A DNA stretch of 9,829 bases from Pseudomonadales bacterium (GCA_012269655.1 JAAXJV010000166.1:1-9829), one strand, 5' to 3'; positions 1-7,237 are shown, counted from the stretch's first letter. Notes: generated by a model from the sequence alone, not told the origin. Translations and numbers: made by a program.

Positions 1-355
1 AGAGCTGGAAGCCCCACAGGCGGCCGTCAGTTTGCTTGGGCATTTCAGAATGCAGAATACCCGCACCAGCGGTCATCCATTGCATCCCGCCATCATCCAA
101 CAACCCTTTGTTGCCAGCCGAATCCTGATGCTCCATTTTGCCTTCTAGCATGTAGGTGACTGTTTCAAAACCCCGGTGCGGATGGGGCGGAAAGCCCGCC
201 GCATAGGCCTTGGGGTCGTTATTGCGAAAATCGTCAAGCAGCATGAAGGGATCGAGGTCACCCAGTTGCGGCTGGCCGATCACGCGCTTCAATTTGACAC
301 CGGCACCGTCGCTGGCAGGCATGCCTTTCACTTTTTTAACCAAATGTCGTTGCAT
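1..355 (-). CDS. Pirin family protein (partial, C-terminus beyond left edge)
   Basis: This is the N-terminal 118 codons of a pirin, a cupin-fold metal protein. Bacterial members are annotated as quercetin 2,3-dioxygenases or redox-responsive regulators; the true role here is unknown. The reverse strand shows the family hallmarks: FPPHPHRGFETVTYMLEG at residues 55-72, DSAGNKG at 78-84, then QWMTAGAGILHSEMP at 92-106. H58, H60, H102 and E104 match the four metal ligands of characterised pirins. Two start codons lie six bases apart (355 and 361). I chose ATG 355 because the GAGG at 367-364 is 8 nt from it but only 2 nt from ATG 361. The gene is divergent from the hydroxybutyrate dehydrogenase across a 111-nt spacer with inverted repeats, so the two may be co-regulated. 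Family assignment is firm, substrate unknown. Confidence 0.93.
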   Translation of the reverse strand, partial: MQRHLVKKVKGMPASDGAGVKLKRVIGQPQLGDLDPFMLLDDFRNNDPKAYAAGFPPHPHRGFETVTYMLEGKMEHQDSAGNKGLLDDGGMQWMTAGAGILHSEMPKQTDGRLWGFQL

Positions 356-374
356 ACTCATATCCTCAATCAAT

Positions 375-394
375 TTTGCACTGCACTATGCAAA
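375..394. promoter_or_regulatory. Inverted repeat, operator candidate in pirin/bdhA divergent spacer
   Basis: TTTGCA at 375-380 and TGCAAA at 389-394 are perfect 6-bp arms separated by 8 nt. The repeat lies 20-39 nt upstream of the chosen pirin start and about 73-92 nt upstream of the dehydrogenase start. That is where a dimeric repressor or activator controlling both genes would bind. No regulator gene is visible nearby, so the binding protein is unknown. Symmetry is seen directly; the operator role is inferred. Confidence 0.35.
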
Positions 395-412
395 GGGTTT
401 AGCCTAAATCCC
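395..412. promoter_or_regulatory. Second inverted repeat abutting the first, operator candidate
   Basis: GGGTTTAG (395-402), a single C, then CTAAA, a bulged T and CCC (404-412) form an almost perfect palindrome. It begins directly after the TTTGCA/TGCAAA repeat. Two unrelated palindromes side by side in a 111-nt divergent spacer suggest two regulators, or one regulator and a promoter-overlapping site. I could not fix a convincing -35/-10 pair for bdhA here. The remainder of the spacer, up to the AAAGGA ribosome-binding site at 455-460, shows nothing else I can support. Confidence 0.3.
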
Positions 413-466
413 ATACCTAATGCATCGATGGACCAATTCCAAGTCAGAACGAATAAAGGAACTTAC

Positions 467-1231
467 ATGCCAACAAGTCAGAGCATTTTAATTACCGGGG
501 CCGGTAGCGGGATTGGCCGTGGCGTTGCGCTTTACCTGGCTCGTGCCGGTTATCGCATCATCGCCACCGATCTATCGCTCGAGGCGGCACAGACGACGAT
601 TGCTGAAATCGTCGAACTCGGTGGTCAAGGATCGGCGTATGCAATGGATGTCACCAGTGAGACCGCGACTCAAGCCGTTTTTGATTCAGAGAGCGAAATC
701 CATGGGATTATCAACAATGCAGGCATTCAGCATATCGACCCCATCGAAGACTTCCCCAAAGACAAGTGGGAAGCACTGATCAAGATCTTATTGGTCGGCC
801 CAGCCATCGCGACCGGCATTGCCGTCAAACACATGCGAAAAAAAGGCTACGGACGGATCATCAATATCGGCAGCATCCATGGCTTGGTTGCCAGCCCCTA
901 CAAAAGCGCCTATATCAGCGCCAAACATGGTTTATTGGGCCTCAGCAAAACCGTTGCACTAGAAACGGCCGACACCGACATCACCATCAACACGGTGTGC
1001 CCGGCTTACGTCAAAACACCGCTGGTCGAGAAGCAAATTTCCGATCAAGCTCGGACTCGTGGACTGACCGAAGATCAGGTCGTCAACGAAGTCATGCTTA
1101 AACCAATGCCGAAAAAAGCGTTTATCTCTTTTGAAGAGCTAGGCGGAACCTGCGAATATTTGTTGTCACCCGCTGCCAAAAACATGACCGGTCAAACACT
1201 GGTATTGGATGGCGGCTGGACCTGTACCTAA
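467..1231 (+). CDS. bdhA: 3-hydroxybutyrate dehydrogenase (SDR family)
   Basis: A 254-aa short-chain dehydrogenase that interconverts (R)-3-hydroxybutyrate and acetoacetate with NAD(H) in the cytoplasm, as in ketone body or polyhydroxybutyrate use. Seen: nucleotide motif TGAGSGIG at residues 10-17, an acidic D35 favouring NAD over NADP, NNAG at 83-86, and catalytic S136, Y149 and K153. Q88, H138, K146, Q190 and W251 match, at a constant offset of six, the substrate-pocket residues described for the Pseudomonas fragi enzyme, so the specific assignment is stronger than generic SDR. The family's catalytic Asn (P. fragi Asn114) corresponds to L108 here. The start is ATG 467 because AAAGGA (455-460) lies 6 nt upstream; the reading frame is open back to about 176, but that stretch is antisense to pirin. 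A ferredoxin gene follows after 12 nt, probably in the same transcript. Confidence 0.9.
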   Translation: MPTSQSILITGAGSGIGRGVALYLARAGYRIIATDLSLEAAQTTIAEIVELGGQGSAYAMDVTSETATQAVFDSESEIHGIINNAGIQHIDPIEDFPKDKWEALIKILLVGPAIATGIAVKHMRKKGYGRIINIGSIHGLVASPYKSAYISAKHGLLGLSKTVALETADTDITINTVCPAYVKTPLVEKQISDQARTRGLTEDQVVNEVMLKPMPKKAFISFEELGGTCEYLLSPAAKNMTGQTLVLDGGWTCT

Positions 1232-1243
1232 AACGAGATTGTT

Positions 1244-1546
1244 ATGACCCAATTTGTTTTTGAACATCAAGGCCAAGAATATCCGGTGAGCGGAGAGAAC
1301 GGCGAATCTGTCATGATCACTGCAGCCCGCCATCGAGTCCCGGGCATCGATGCAGATTGCGGCGGCGGTTGCAGTTGTGCCACTTGCCACGTGTATTTGC
1401 CTCAGTCACTTGAGGTTCCTCAAGCGAGCGATATCGAGCTCGACATGCTCGATTTTGCGGAGCAGCTGACCGACGAATCCCGACTAAGTTGCCAAGTCAT
1501 CGTGACCCCGGCGCTGGAAGGTACCCGGATCGTTATCCCCGGCTAA
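1244..1546 (+). CDS. [2Fe-2S] ferredoxin, adrenodoxin/putidaredoxin type
   Basis: A 100-aa cytoplasmic electron carrier. The cluster ligands are C39, C45, C48 and C83, arranged as CGGGCSCATCHVY at residues 39-51 and RLSCQ at 80-84, the C-x5-C-x2-C...C pattern of adrenodoxin-like ferredoxins. C43 is an extra non-ligand cysteine common in this family. Full length matches the family (about 100-110 aa). Members feed electrons from a ferredoxin reductase to cytochrome P450s or related oxygenases; the ISC-type housekeeping ferredoxin is a relative. No hsc/isc genes, P450 or reductase are in the window, so the partner is unknown. It starts 12 nt after the dehydrogenase stop with only a weak GAGA ribosome-binding site, suggesting co-transcription. 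Its stop TAA overlaps the stop of the convergent gene by 4 nt. Confidence 0.92.
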   Translation: MTQFVFEHQGQEYPVSGENGESVMITAARHRVPGIDADCGGGCSCATCHVYLPQSLEVPQASDIELDMLDFAEQLTDESRLSCQVIVTPALEGTRIVIPG

Positions 1547-1986
1547 TCTACTTGAAAAGACTTGGGCCTGAGGATCTTAGCTTGGGCCCGCTTAGTCGAT
1601 ACAGGGGAGCCTCCACTGCGTCGAGCCATCACGACCAACACTCGCTCTAATCGATGCTCCAAAAAATACGGATCACGCAACACGTCTAACGCCGACTGAC
1701 CATCAACAAGCTTTTTCCTCATCCACTCACTCATTTCATATCGGGCTGGGAGATAAGCTCGGTTACGTGCAACCACTCGATGGATCCGAACCAAACGCAT
1801 GGCCGCATAGCGGTTAGCTAAATCACCGCGGCACCAGGGGGTTAATTGCCCGGGTTCAAGCATCAGAAACCGCTCGAGTTGAGTGGGCGTGATAGCAAGC
1901 GCCCGCACCACCTCGACTACGCGCTGTTGCCGCGGATTGTGCAGGGCACTTTGTCGGTCCCAATAGAGCCACTGAAGGTCATTCAT
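1543..1986 (-). CDS. Small basic protein of unknown function, possible helix-turn-helix
   Basis: A 147-aa protein I do not recognise. It is arginine-rich and probably strongly basic, with no signal peptide or membrane segment. Residues about 25-72 read like a helix-turn-helix of the Xre type: LAITPTQLERFL followed by a turn and TPWCRGD, a position where Xre proteins often have WERG. Residues about 85-120 (EMSEWMRKKLVDGQSALDVL then RDP, and RLERVL at 112-117) faintly resemble the C-terminal domain of MbcA/ParS/Xre antitoxins, but no RES or other toxin gene is adjacent, so I make no functional claim. The start is ATG 1986, preceded by only a poor TTGGG. It is divergent from cmoA and convergent, with a 4-nt stop overlap, to the ferredoxin. 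An open frame on the opposite strand covers part of it and reads less like protein. Confidence 0.6.
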   Translation of the reverse strand: MNDLQWLYWDRQSALHNPRQQRVVEVVRALAITPTQLERFLMLEPGQLTPWCRGDLANRYAAMRLVRIHRVVARNRAYLPARYEMSEWMRKKLVDGQSALDVLRDPYFLEHRLERVLVVMARRSGGSPVSTKRAQAKILRPKSFQVD

Positions 1987-2087
1987 CCCAAGATGCTAAC
2001 AAAGTCACCGGCGGCAAAATGTGGCCCAGATCAACTCGCTGTTCATCGCTCCGCCACAGAGTTGCGGCATTTCACCCACGATGCCCT

Positions 2088-2093
2088 TACAAT
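2088..2093 (+). promoter_or_regulatory. Possible -10 element (TACAAT) close to cmoA start
   Basis: TACAAT matches the sigma-70 -10 consensus at five of six positions and ends 6 nt before the cmoA ATG, which would place the transcription start at or next to that ATG. A TTGCGG at 2062-2067 is 20 nt upstream, longer than the preferred 17, so the -35 is weak. If real, the cmoA mRNA would be leaderless or nearly so, consistent with the absence of a properly spaced ribosome-binding site. The rest of the 113-nt spacer 1987-2099 shows nothing else I can support. Confidence 0.25.
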
Positions 2094-2099
2094 GGTGGG

Positions 2100-2828
2100 A
2101 TGAAAGATGCTGTATTCGCCTCACCTTTTGAAAATTTGGGCCCATTTCAATTTAACGATGACGTGGCCCAAGTATTTCCCGACATGATCCGTCGCAGCGT
2201 GCCAGGATATGGGCAGATGGTGGGTGGCGCGGGACTGCTGGCTGCTCGATATGCACAATCCGATAGTCATTTATACGATCTGGGCACCAGTCTAGGTGCG
2301 ACAGCGCTCAGCATGGCCCGTCATGTGCAGGCCCCAGGCACACGAATTCTAGCGATCGACAACTCTCAACCTATGATTGAACGGGCGCGCAATTTTTTGA
2401 GCGAATCGCGCAGTGAACATGACCGCCCCATTCAATTGATTCATGGCGACGTATTAACGCAGCCCCTCCAAAATGCCAGCGTCAGCGTCTTAAATTTAAC
2501 TCTACAGTTTCTACCTTTTGAGTCTCGAGCCGAGCTGGTCGAGCGAATTTATCGCAACACACGGCCGGGTGGGGTTTTGTTGCTTGCCGAGAAAGTCACT
2601 TTTGACGACCCCGAGCAGGCGGAGTGGGCGCAGGAGTGCTATTGGGATTTCAAACGCGCCAATGGTTATTCCGAACTCGAAATTGCCCAGAAGCGCACGG
2701 CACTAGAAAACGTACTGGTGCCTGAAACACCTGAGGATCATGTGGCTCGATTACGCAAGGCCGGCTTCGCCACGGTTCGCTGCTGGTTTCAAACGCTAAA
2801 CTTTATGGCGTGGATTGCAATTAAGTGA
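2100..2828 (+). CDS. cmoA: Carboxy-S-adenosyl-L-methionine synthase CmoA
   Basis: A 242-aa cytoplasmic enzyme that converts S-adenosylmethionine and prephenate to carboxy-SAM, the donor used by CmoB for uridine-5-oxyacetic acid (cmo5U) at tRNA position 34. Recognition is by extended similarity to E. coli CmoA: DDVAQVFPDMIRRSVPGY at residues 20-37, nucleotide-binding YDLGTSLGA at 59-67, AIDNSQPMIERA at 85-96, LNLTLQFL at 131-138, and DFKRANGYSELEIAQKR at 183-199. Residue R217 in HVARLRKAGF fits the arginine reported to hold the carboxylate. Length is close to the E. coli protein (247 aa). The frame is open back to 2019, but the family N-terminus fits ATG 2100; only GGTGGG, directly against the ATG, precedes it. 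The stop overlaps the cmoB start by 4 nt, so the two are translationally coupled. Confidence 0.96.
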   Translation: MKDAVFASPFENLGPFQFNDDVAQVFPDMIRRSVPGYGQMVGGAGLLAARYAQSDSHLYDLGTSLGATALSMARHVQAPGTRILAIDNSQPMIERARNFLSESRSEHDRPIQLIHGDVLTQPLQNASVSVLNLTLQFLPFESRAELVERIYRNTRPGGVLLLAEKVTFDDPEQAEWAQECYWDFKRANGYSELEIAQKRTALENVLVPETPEDHVARLRKAGFATVRCWFQTLNFMAWIAIK

Positions 2829-3784
2829 GCGCCTCCCCTAACCGTTTCCCATGGCAATTCGATGGATGGCCGGCGGAATCCCCTGAATTAAAAAGGCTAG
2901 CCGAACAAGTCGATTTCGAACCTTGGTTGCGTCATGGCAACTTGCCCCGTTGGGTGGCGGCATTGCAGCAACTTCCTGACTTGCCGGTTGACTCTTTTGA
3001 ACTTACTCGCTGGGTCGGACCGCGAGGCACCGCCGCTTATGATGAGGCCCAACTGATTTCAGTGCTTGAACAATTAAAGCCCTGGCGCAAGGGGCCCTAT
3101 CAGTTCTTTGAAACTTCACTGGATACCGAATGGCGAAGTGATCTGAAATGGAATCGCATTCAAGAGCATGTGCCTGCAGGGGTCAATCACGCCCTGGATG
3201 TAGGCTGTGGCAGTGGTTATCACATGTGGAGACTGTTACAGGCGGGGTGTCAGAATGTATTGGGCGTCGACCCTTCGATTTTGTTCGCCGTCCAATTTGC
3301 CGCGCTTCAACGGTATGCAAAGGACAAGCGAATTGAATTTTGGCCCATCCCTCTAGAGGCCTTAGACGCCAGTGAACATTTTGATCTAGTACTCAGCATG
3401 GGGGTGCTGTATCACCGACGCAGCCCGATCGATCACCTGACACAGCTAAAGGACCAAATGTCCTCTGGGGGAAGACTCATCCTCGAAACCCTGGTTATTG
3501 AAGGCGACGATCAGCAGATCCTAGTGCCAAATGATCGTTATGCCCGGATGCGCAACTGTTGGTTTGTCCCATCGGTTCGAGCACTAACACGATGGCTGGA
3601 GCGATGTGGATTCAGTCAGATTGAATGTGTCGATGTGAATTGGACTGAGCCTACCGAACAACGCGCTACTCGCTGGAGCGGCCCGCAAAGTTTGATCGAC
3701 GCGTTGGATCCCAACGACTTGCGCAGGACAGTTGAAGGCCATCCAGCACCGCTTAGAGCGACGCTGGTGGCGCATAAGCCCTAG
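2825..3784 (+). CDS. cmoB: tRNA U34 carboxymethyltransferase CmoB
   Basis: A 319-aa enzyme that transfers the carboxymethyl group of carboxy-SAM to 5-hydroxyuridine at tRNA position 34, giving cmo5U and broadening wobble decoding. Seen: PWRKGP at residues 86-91, DTEWRSDLKW at 100-109, nucleotide-binding LDVGCGSGYHMWR at 124-136, SMGVLYHRRSP at 191-201, and the C-terminal TVEGHPAPLRA. K89, Y196 and R311 correspond to K91, Y200 and R315 that hold carboxy-SAM in E. coli CmoB (323 aa), so the enzyme should be active. It begins with GTG 2825 inside the last codons of cmoA (overlap GTGA) and has no good ribosome-binding site, which points to termination-reinitiation. Its TAG stop lies in a palindromic CTAG that is also the stop of the convergent cheBR gene. 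Confidence 0.97.
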   Translation: MSASPNRFPWQFDGWPAESPELKRLAEQVDFEPWLRHGNLPRWVAALQQLPDLPVDSFELTRWVGPRGTAAYDEAQLISVLEQLKPWRKGPYQFFETSLDTEWRSDLKWNRIQEHVPAGVNHALDVGCGSGYHMWRLLQAGCQNVLGVDPSILFAVQFAALQRYAKDKRIEFWPIPLEALDASEHFDLVLSMGVLYHRRSPIDHLTQLKDQMSSGGRLILETLVIEGDDQQILVPNDRYARMRNCWFVPSVRALTRWLERCGFSQIECVDVNWTEPTEQRATRWSGPQSLIDALDPNDLRRTVEGHPAPLRATLVAHKP

Positions 3785-6700
3785 TCAGCTCCGTCAGACT
3801 GGAGCTCTTCGACGATTTGATCCAGAGGCTGATCTTGCAGATCCTGATCCGCCGCGCTATCACCTTCCAACATAGGCAAGGTGAATACGAAGGTAGACCC
3901 CATACCCCCACGACGATCCAACCAAATTCGTCCGCCGTGGCGATCAACCACCTTGCGGCAAATGACCAAGCCCATACCGGTACCGGAATAGGTTTCTGAA
4001 TCGTGTAGCCGGCGGAACACTTCAAAAATACTTTCGGCGAACTTGGGATCAACTCCAATGCCGTTGTCCTGTATTGAAAACACCCAATGACTTCCGCGAG
4101 GCTTGACCGACATGTAAACACGAGGTCGCTCTTTTGAACGGAATTTCAAGGCGTTCTCAATCAAGTTCTGGAACAACTGAACGAGCTGTATTTTGTCGCC
4201 TTTCACTGTCGGTAGTGGATCTGAAACCACGACGGCGTCCGCATTATCGATTTCATCCTGCATTTGCTGAACAACCGTTTGGAACACGCCATCCAAATCT
4301 GTCGGGATCATCTCCGAACCACCGCCGCCAACTCGGCTGTAAGCCAACAAACCTTCAATCAGCCCAATCATGTGCTTGGCGCTGGATGTTGTGCGGTCTA
4401 ACAGCTCGATGGTGTCAGATTTTTGGCCCACCAAATCTTCTTTCAATTGGAGACAGTGTGAGTGGATGTGGCGAATCGGAGCCTTAAGGTCATGGCTTAC
4501 GATATGAGCGAACTGCTGCAGCTCTTGGTTAGAAGCTCTTAGGTCGCGCATGGTTTGCTCGGACTGTTTCTCTGCCTCTTTGAGCTGACTCACATCGACC
4601 AAGGTCACCACGGCACCTTCCATTTCTGCATCTTCCGTTCGGTAAGGCAGTATGCGCATCAGTAACCAATCGCCTGCTCGGTTTTGAACCTCACGCTCGA
4701 CCCCCTCGCCCGTCTCCAAAACAGAGCGGATGCGCTCCATCATCTTTGGATCGCGAATACGATGCGCAAAGTGGTCGATGGGGCGGCCAATATCCTGAGG
4801 AATAAAACTAAAGGTGCTGGCCACCGCAGGGGTGTATTTCCGAATACGCGCTTCTTTGTCTACGAATACCGTGCCCACATCCGTACTGTGCAGCAGGTTA
4901 TCCATATCCGCGGTCAAACGCGTCAGCTCTGAAATTTTGCGCTCGTATTCCGAGTTCACCGTGTACAACTCTTCGTTGACCGAGTGCAATTCTTCGTTGG
5001 TGGATTGGAGTTCCTCGTTCGAGGCCATCATCTCTTCGTTGGTGGCCTGAAGTTCTTCGTTTGAAGTTTCGAGTTCTTCGTTAGTCGCCTGAAGGTGCTC
5101 TTTGGTATAACGCAGCTCGTACTCCAAGGCACTGATGCGCTCACGGGCCTCTTCAGAAATATCCAATGACTCAATCGGCAAGACGGAACCCGGGTCATCG
5201 AGCTCGCCGTCAGGCAGCAAAGGAATCGGTTCTGAAGGTGCCACGGTCACCAAGATATGCTCGGCGCGGCTTTCTTCGGCACCTCGGCTTCCTTGCACTC
5301 GGCGAGCGGTTACCGTGACTAATTGACCGTCTTCCTCGGATCCTACGCGAATACCGCCATAGGACACGACCGCTCGCTCCTTTGCGGCGCGTTGGATACC
5401 GGCTCCTGCTGCAATACGCAGCTCGTCAACTAAGATATCCAACAGATCAACCGTTGGCCGTCCGAGCAACGGACGAGTATACGGGCCGACATCACCAAAG
5501 ACGTGAATGATATTGCCGTGAAGATCGACCAAGAAACCTGCAGGCATATACATGTCCAGCAAAGCATCGTAGGTCTTTAACAGACGGATCGTCTCGGACT
5601 GTGGCGATCTGGGAATATCGATCGCCTCGGTCGGCAGATGTTGGTTATGCGGCGCGACGCCTGCCAAGGTGTTCAGCGAGGTCATTGGGAAACGGCTGAC
5701 CGAGGTCAAACGAGCATCGCGGCGTTTACGGTAGATCCGCCAATGCCGATCCACGGTATCAAATTCTGATTCCAATACACCCGCTGTTTCACTGGGCCCC
5801 AAAAACAGCACGCCACCTTTGTTCAGTGAGAAATGGAACAGCGACAGAATCTTGTCCTGAACATGTTGCTGCAAATAAATCAGCAGATTTCGGCAACTCA
5901 GCAGGTCAATCTTTGTAAACGGCGGATCCTTGGTGACGTTCTGAGGCGCAAACACAACCATACGACGCAATTCCGGCGATATGCGATAGGTATGACCGTC
6001 AGACTGCGGAATGAAGTATCGGTCCAGACGCTCTTCTGAGATGTTGCTGAGCGCCTCTTTACGATATAAGCCGGCACCCGCGGCCTCTAACGCCCCTGGA
6101 TGAAGGTCAGTGGCAAAGATTTTCACGTTCAGGGGTTTATTCTTTGCCGTGGCCAACTCGTGCAACATCAGAGCCAAGGAATAAGCTTCTTCGCCGGTCG
6201 CACAGCCTGGGGTCCAGATCCGCAGGCTACGTTCATTGGATAACTTTTCGGCCATGTCCTCCAACACGTTGGAGTACAGCACTTCGAATGCCTGAGGATC
6301 ACGCAAGAATTCGGTTACACCGATTAGCAAATCTCGATATAAGTTTTCGAGCTCTTCATCGTCCTCTGAAAGTCGAGTCAGATAATCACTCGACGACCCG
6401 ATATTGCGGATCGCCATACGACGCTCAATTCGTCGGCCAATGGTTCCTGGCTTGTAAAGGGTAAAGTCGATGCCATAGCGTTCGCGCAACATCACTAAAA
6501 TTCGCCCATGAGGACTGGCGTCTGCTTGATCATTTTCGGCTAGCGATAGCGACCCAAAACTAGGCGAGGCGTTGGAAATCGCATTCAAAGTTGCGCCCAT
6601 CAACTCGGGTGCTTGGATTTTATCCGCCACGCCAGTGCCCACCGCGCTGCGCGGCATACCATCAAACTTGGCTGTTTCCGGCGACTGAACCAACACCAAG

Positions 6701-7161
6701 CCACCACTCTTCTTAATCTCCAAGACGCCACGTGTGCCATCCGTACCGGTACCCGAGAGCACCACACCAATGGCGCGCGGACCGAAATCATCGGCTAAAG
6801 AACGGAAAAACATGTCAATCGGTAAGGTAAAGGCGGGGGCTGGATCACGATCCGTCAGTAATAATTTACCTTCGGAAATGATCATTTCCTTGCGTGGTGG
6901 GATCAAGTAAATCGAATCGGCCAGCACTTCCATTCCATCAATGACGCGGTGGATGGACAAACGCGTGTGACGCGCCAACAACTCGTCCATCAAAGATTCA
7001 AAATCCGGTGACAGGTGCTGGACGATAACGTAAGCAAAACCGAGGTTTGTTGGCATCTCACTGAACAGTTTTTCGAGTGCTTCTAGGCCACCTGCCGAGG
7101 CACCCACACCCACGACGTGGGAGGGTGCATTTGAACCGGGTTGTTTTTCTTCGTTTTCCAA
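3781..7161 (-). CDS. CheB-CheR-PAS-histidine kinase fusion protein
   Basis: A 1126-aa soluble signalling protein with no membrane segment. Domains in order: CheB-type methylesterase, residues about 12-195, with catalytic S22 (GASAGG), H49 (VQHLS) and D141 ([10 protein letters not shown]); CheR-type methyltransferase, about 215-480, with R287 (TEFLRD), the SAM motif [12 protein letters not shown] at 317-328 and Y429 (CRNLLIYL); a PAS-like segment, about 525-645; a heptad-repeat coiled coil, about 672-745; a second PAS, about 746-860; a HisKA domain with phosphoacceptor H890 (SHDLKAP); and a HATPase, about 985-1100, with N999/N1003, D1032 (DNGIGVD) and GTGMG at 1060-1064. All active-site residues are present. 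There is no receiver domain on CheB or at the C-terminus. The start is TTG 7161: an in-frame stop lies upstream, no ATG is available, and the next methionine (36) would remove S22. Target receptor and partner regulator are not in the window. Confidence 0.95.
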   Translation of the reverse strand: MENEEKQPGSNAPSHVVGVGASAGGLEALEKLFSEMPTNLGFAYVIVQHLSPDFESLMDELLARHTRLSIHRVIDGMEVLADSIYLIPPRKEMIISEGKLLLTDRDPAPAFTLPIDMFFRSLADDFGPRAIGVVLSGTGTDGTRGVLEIKKSGGLVLVQSPETAKFDGMPRSAVGTGVADKIQAPELMGATLNAISNASPSFGSLSLAENDQADASPHGRILVMLRERYGIDFTLYKPGTIGRRIERRMAIRNIGSSSDYLTRLSEDDEELENLYRDLLIGVTEFLRDPQAFEVLYSNVLEDMAEKLSNERSLRIWTPGCATGEEAYSLALMLHELATAKNKPLNVKIFATDLHPGALEAAGAGLYRKEALSNISEERLDRYFIPQSDGHTYRISPELRRMVVFAPQNVTKDPPFTKIDLLSCRNLLIYLQQHVQDKILSLFHFSLNKGGVLFLGPSETAGVLESEFDTVDRHWRIYRKRRDARLTSVSRFPMTSLNTLAGVAPHNQHLPTEAIDIPRSPQSETIRLLKTYDALLDMYMPAGFLVDLHGNIIHVFGDVGPYTRPLLGRPTVDLLDILVDELRIAAGAGIQRAAKERAVVSYGGIRVGSEEDGQLVTVTARRVQGSRGAEESRAEHILVTVAPSEPIPLLPDGELDDPGSVLPIESLDISEEARERISALEYELRYTKEHLQATNEELETSNEELQATNEEMMASNEELQSTNEELHSVNEELYTVNSEYERKISELTRLTADMDNLLHSTDVGTVFVDKEARIRKYTPAVASTFSFIPQDIGRPIDHFAHRIRDPKMMERIRSVLETGEGVEREVQNRAGDWLLMRILPYRTEDAEMEGAVVTLVDVSQLKEAEKQSEQTMRDLRASNQELQQFAHIVSHDLKAPIRHIHSHCLQLKEDLVGQKSDTIELLDRTTSSAKHMIGLIEGLLAYSRVGGGGSEMIPTDLDGVFQTVVQQMQDEIDNADAVVVSDPLPTVKGDKIQLVQLFQNLIENALKFRSKERPRVYMSVKPRGSHWVFSIQDNGIGVDPKFAESIFEVFRRLHDSETYSGTGMGLVICRKVVDRHGGRIWLDRRGGMGSTFVFTLPMLEGDSAADQDLQDQPLDQIVEELQSDGAD
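3787..3806 (+). terminator. Hairpin just after cmoB stop, weak terminator candidate
   Basis: AGCTCC (3787-3792) and GGAGCT (3801-3806) form a perfect 6-bp stem with an 8-nt loop, starting 2 nt after the cmoB stop and lying inside the last codons of the convergent cheBR gene. The following CTTC is only weakly T-rich, so intrinsic termination of cmoAB is possible but not well supported. Confidence 0.3.
4957..5091 (-). repeat. In-frame 21-bp heptad repeat (coiled coil) in cheBR
   Basis: Codons 691-735 encode six successive seven-residue units of the form (A/S)TNEELQ, with NEEL or NEEM at 694, 701, 708, 715, 722 and 729. At DNA level the plus strand shows a TCTTCGTT-like core at 21-nt intervals. 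The unit is degenerate but unbroken, giving a continuous signalling helix between the CheR/PAS half and the PAS/kinase half. Such tracts are usual in CheBR-kinase fusions and can vary in unit number between strains. Confidence 0.85.
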
Positions 7162-7167
7162 GGCAGA

Positions 7168-7173
7168 TCCCTT
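7168..7173 (-). promoter_or_regulatory. Ribosome-binding site deciding the TTG start of cheBR
   Basis: AAGGGA on the minus strand lies 6 nt upstream of the TTG at 7161-7159. An in-frame TAA lies about 60 nt upstream of the TTG and no ATG or GTG codon usable as a start occurs between, apart from one GTA/ATT stretch, so this site supports the rare TTG initiation. Confidence 0.65.
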
Positions 7174-7208
7174 ACCTACAATTTTGAACTGGGCTTAAGT
7201 CACCGCTC

Positions 7209-7237
7209 AATATCCTCTCTCTAATCTCTGATGTAAA
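7209..7237 (-). promoter_or_regulatory. Sigma-70-like promoter for cheBR
   Basis: On the minus strand TTTACA (7237-7232, five of six to consensus) and GATATT (7214-7209, four of six) are separated by exactly 17 nt. Transcription would begin near 7202, giving an untranslated leader of about 40 nt that contains the AAGGGA ribosome-binding site. It is the best promoter match I could find in the 187-nt divergent spacer. No convincing promoter was found for the aminotransferase on the other strand; TTGCGC (7306-7311) with TATTTC (7329-7334) is only a weak candidate. Confidence 0.45.

Noticed and set aside
176..466. A 97-codon N-terminal extension of the 3-hydroxybutyrate dehydrogenase
   Set aside because: The open stretch is antisense to the pirin gene, the nucleotide-binding motif belongs at the N-terminus, and AAAGGA 6 nt before ATG 467 fixes the start.
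1561..1592. GGGCC/GGCCC inverted repeat and CTTGGGCC direct repeat just after the ferredoxin stop, considered as a terminator
   Set aside because: The stem is only 5 bp with a long loop and no T-tract follows. It lies in the coding sequence of the convergent gene.
2019..2099. N-terminal extension of cmoA upstream of ATG 2100
   Set aside because: It does not match the CmoA family N-terminus and has no ribosome-binding site. The family length fits ATG 2100.
1846..2103. Plus-strand open frame (TTG start) whose stop overlaps the cmoA ATG as ATGA, possibly a coupled upstream gene
   Set aside because: It lies antisense to the small basic protein and its translation shows no domain or protein-like pattern. 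The ATGA overlap could be chance. It remains the main alternative if the minus-strand gene is not real.
4957..5091. Regular 21-bp periodicity that might suggest a CRISPR array or satellite
   Set aside because: There are no spacers, the units are degenerate and stay in frame, and they encode a NEEL-type coiled coil.
3817..6464. Several open frames of 60-120 codons on the plus strand, and one on the minus strand at 3753-4121
   Set aside because: All lie within the cheBR coding sequence in other frames and have compositions expected of shadows of a conserved gene.
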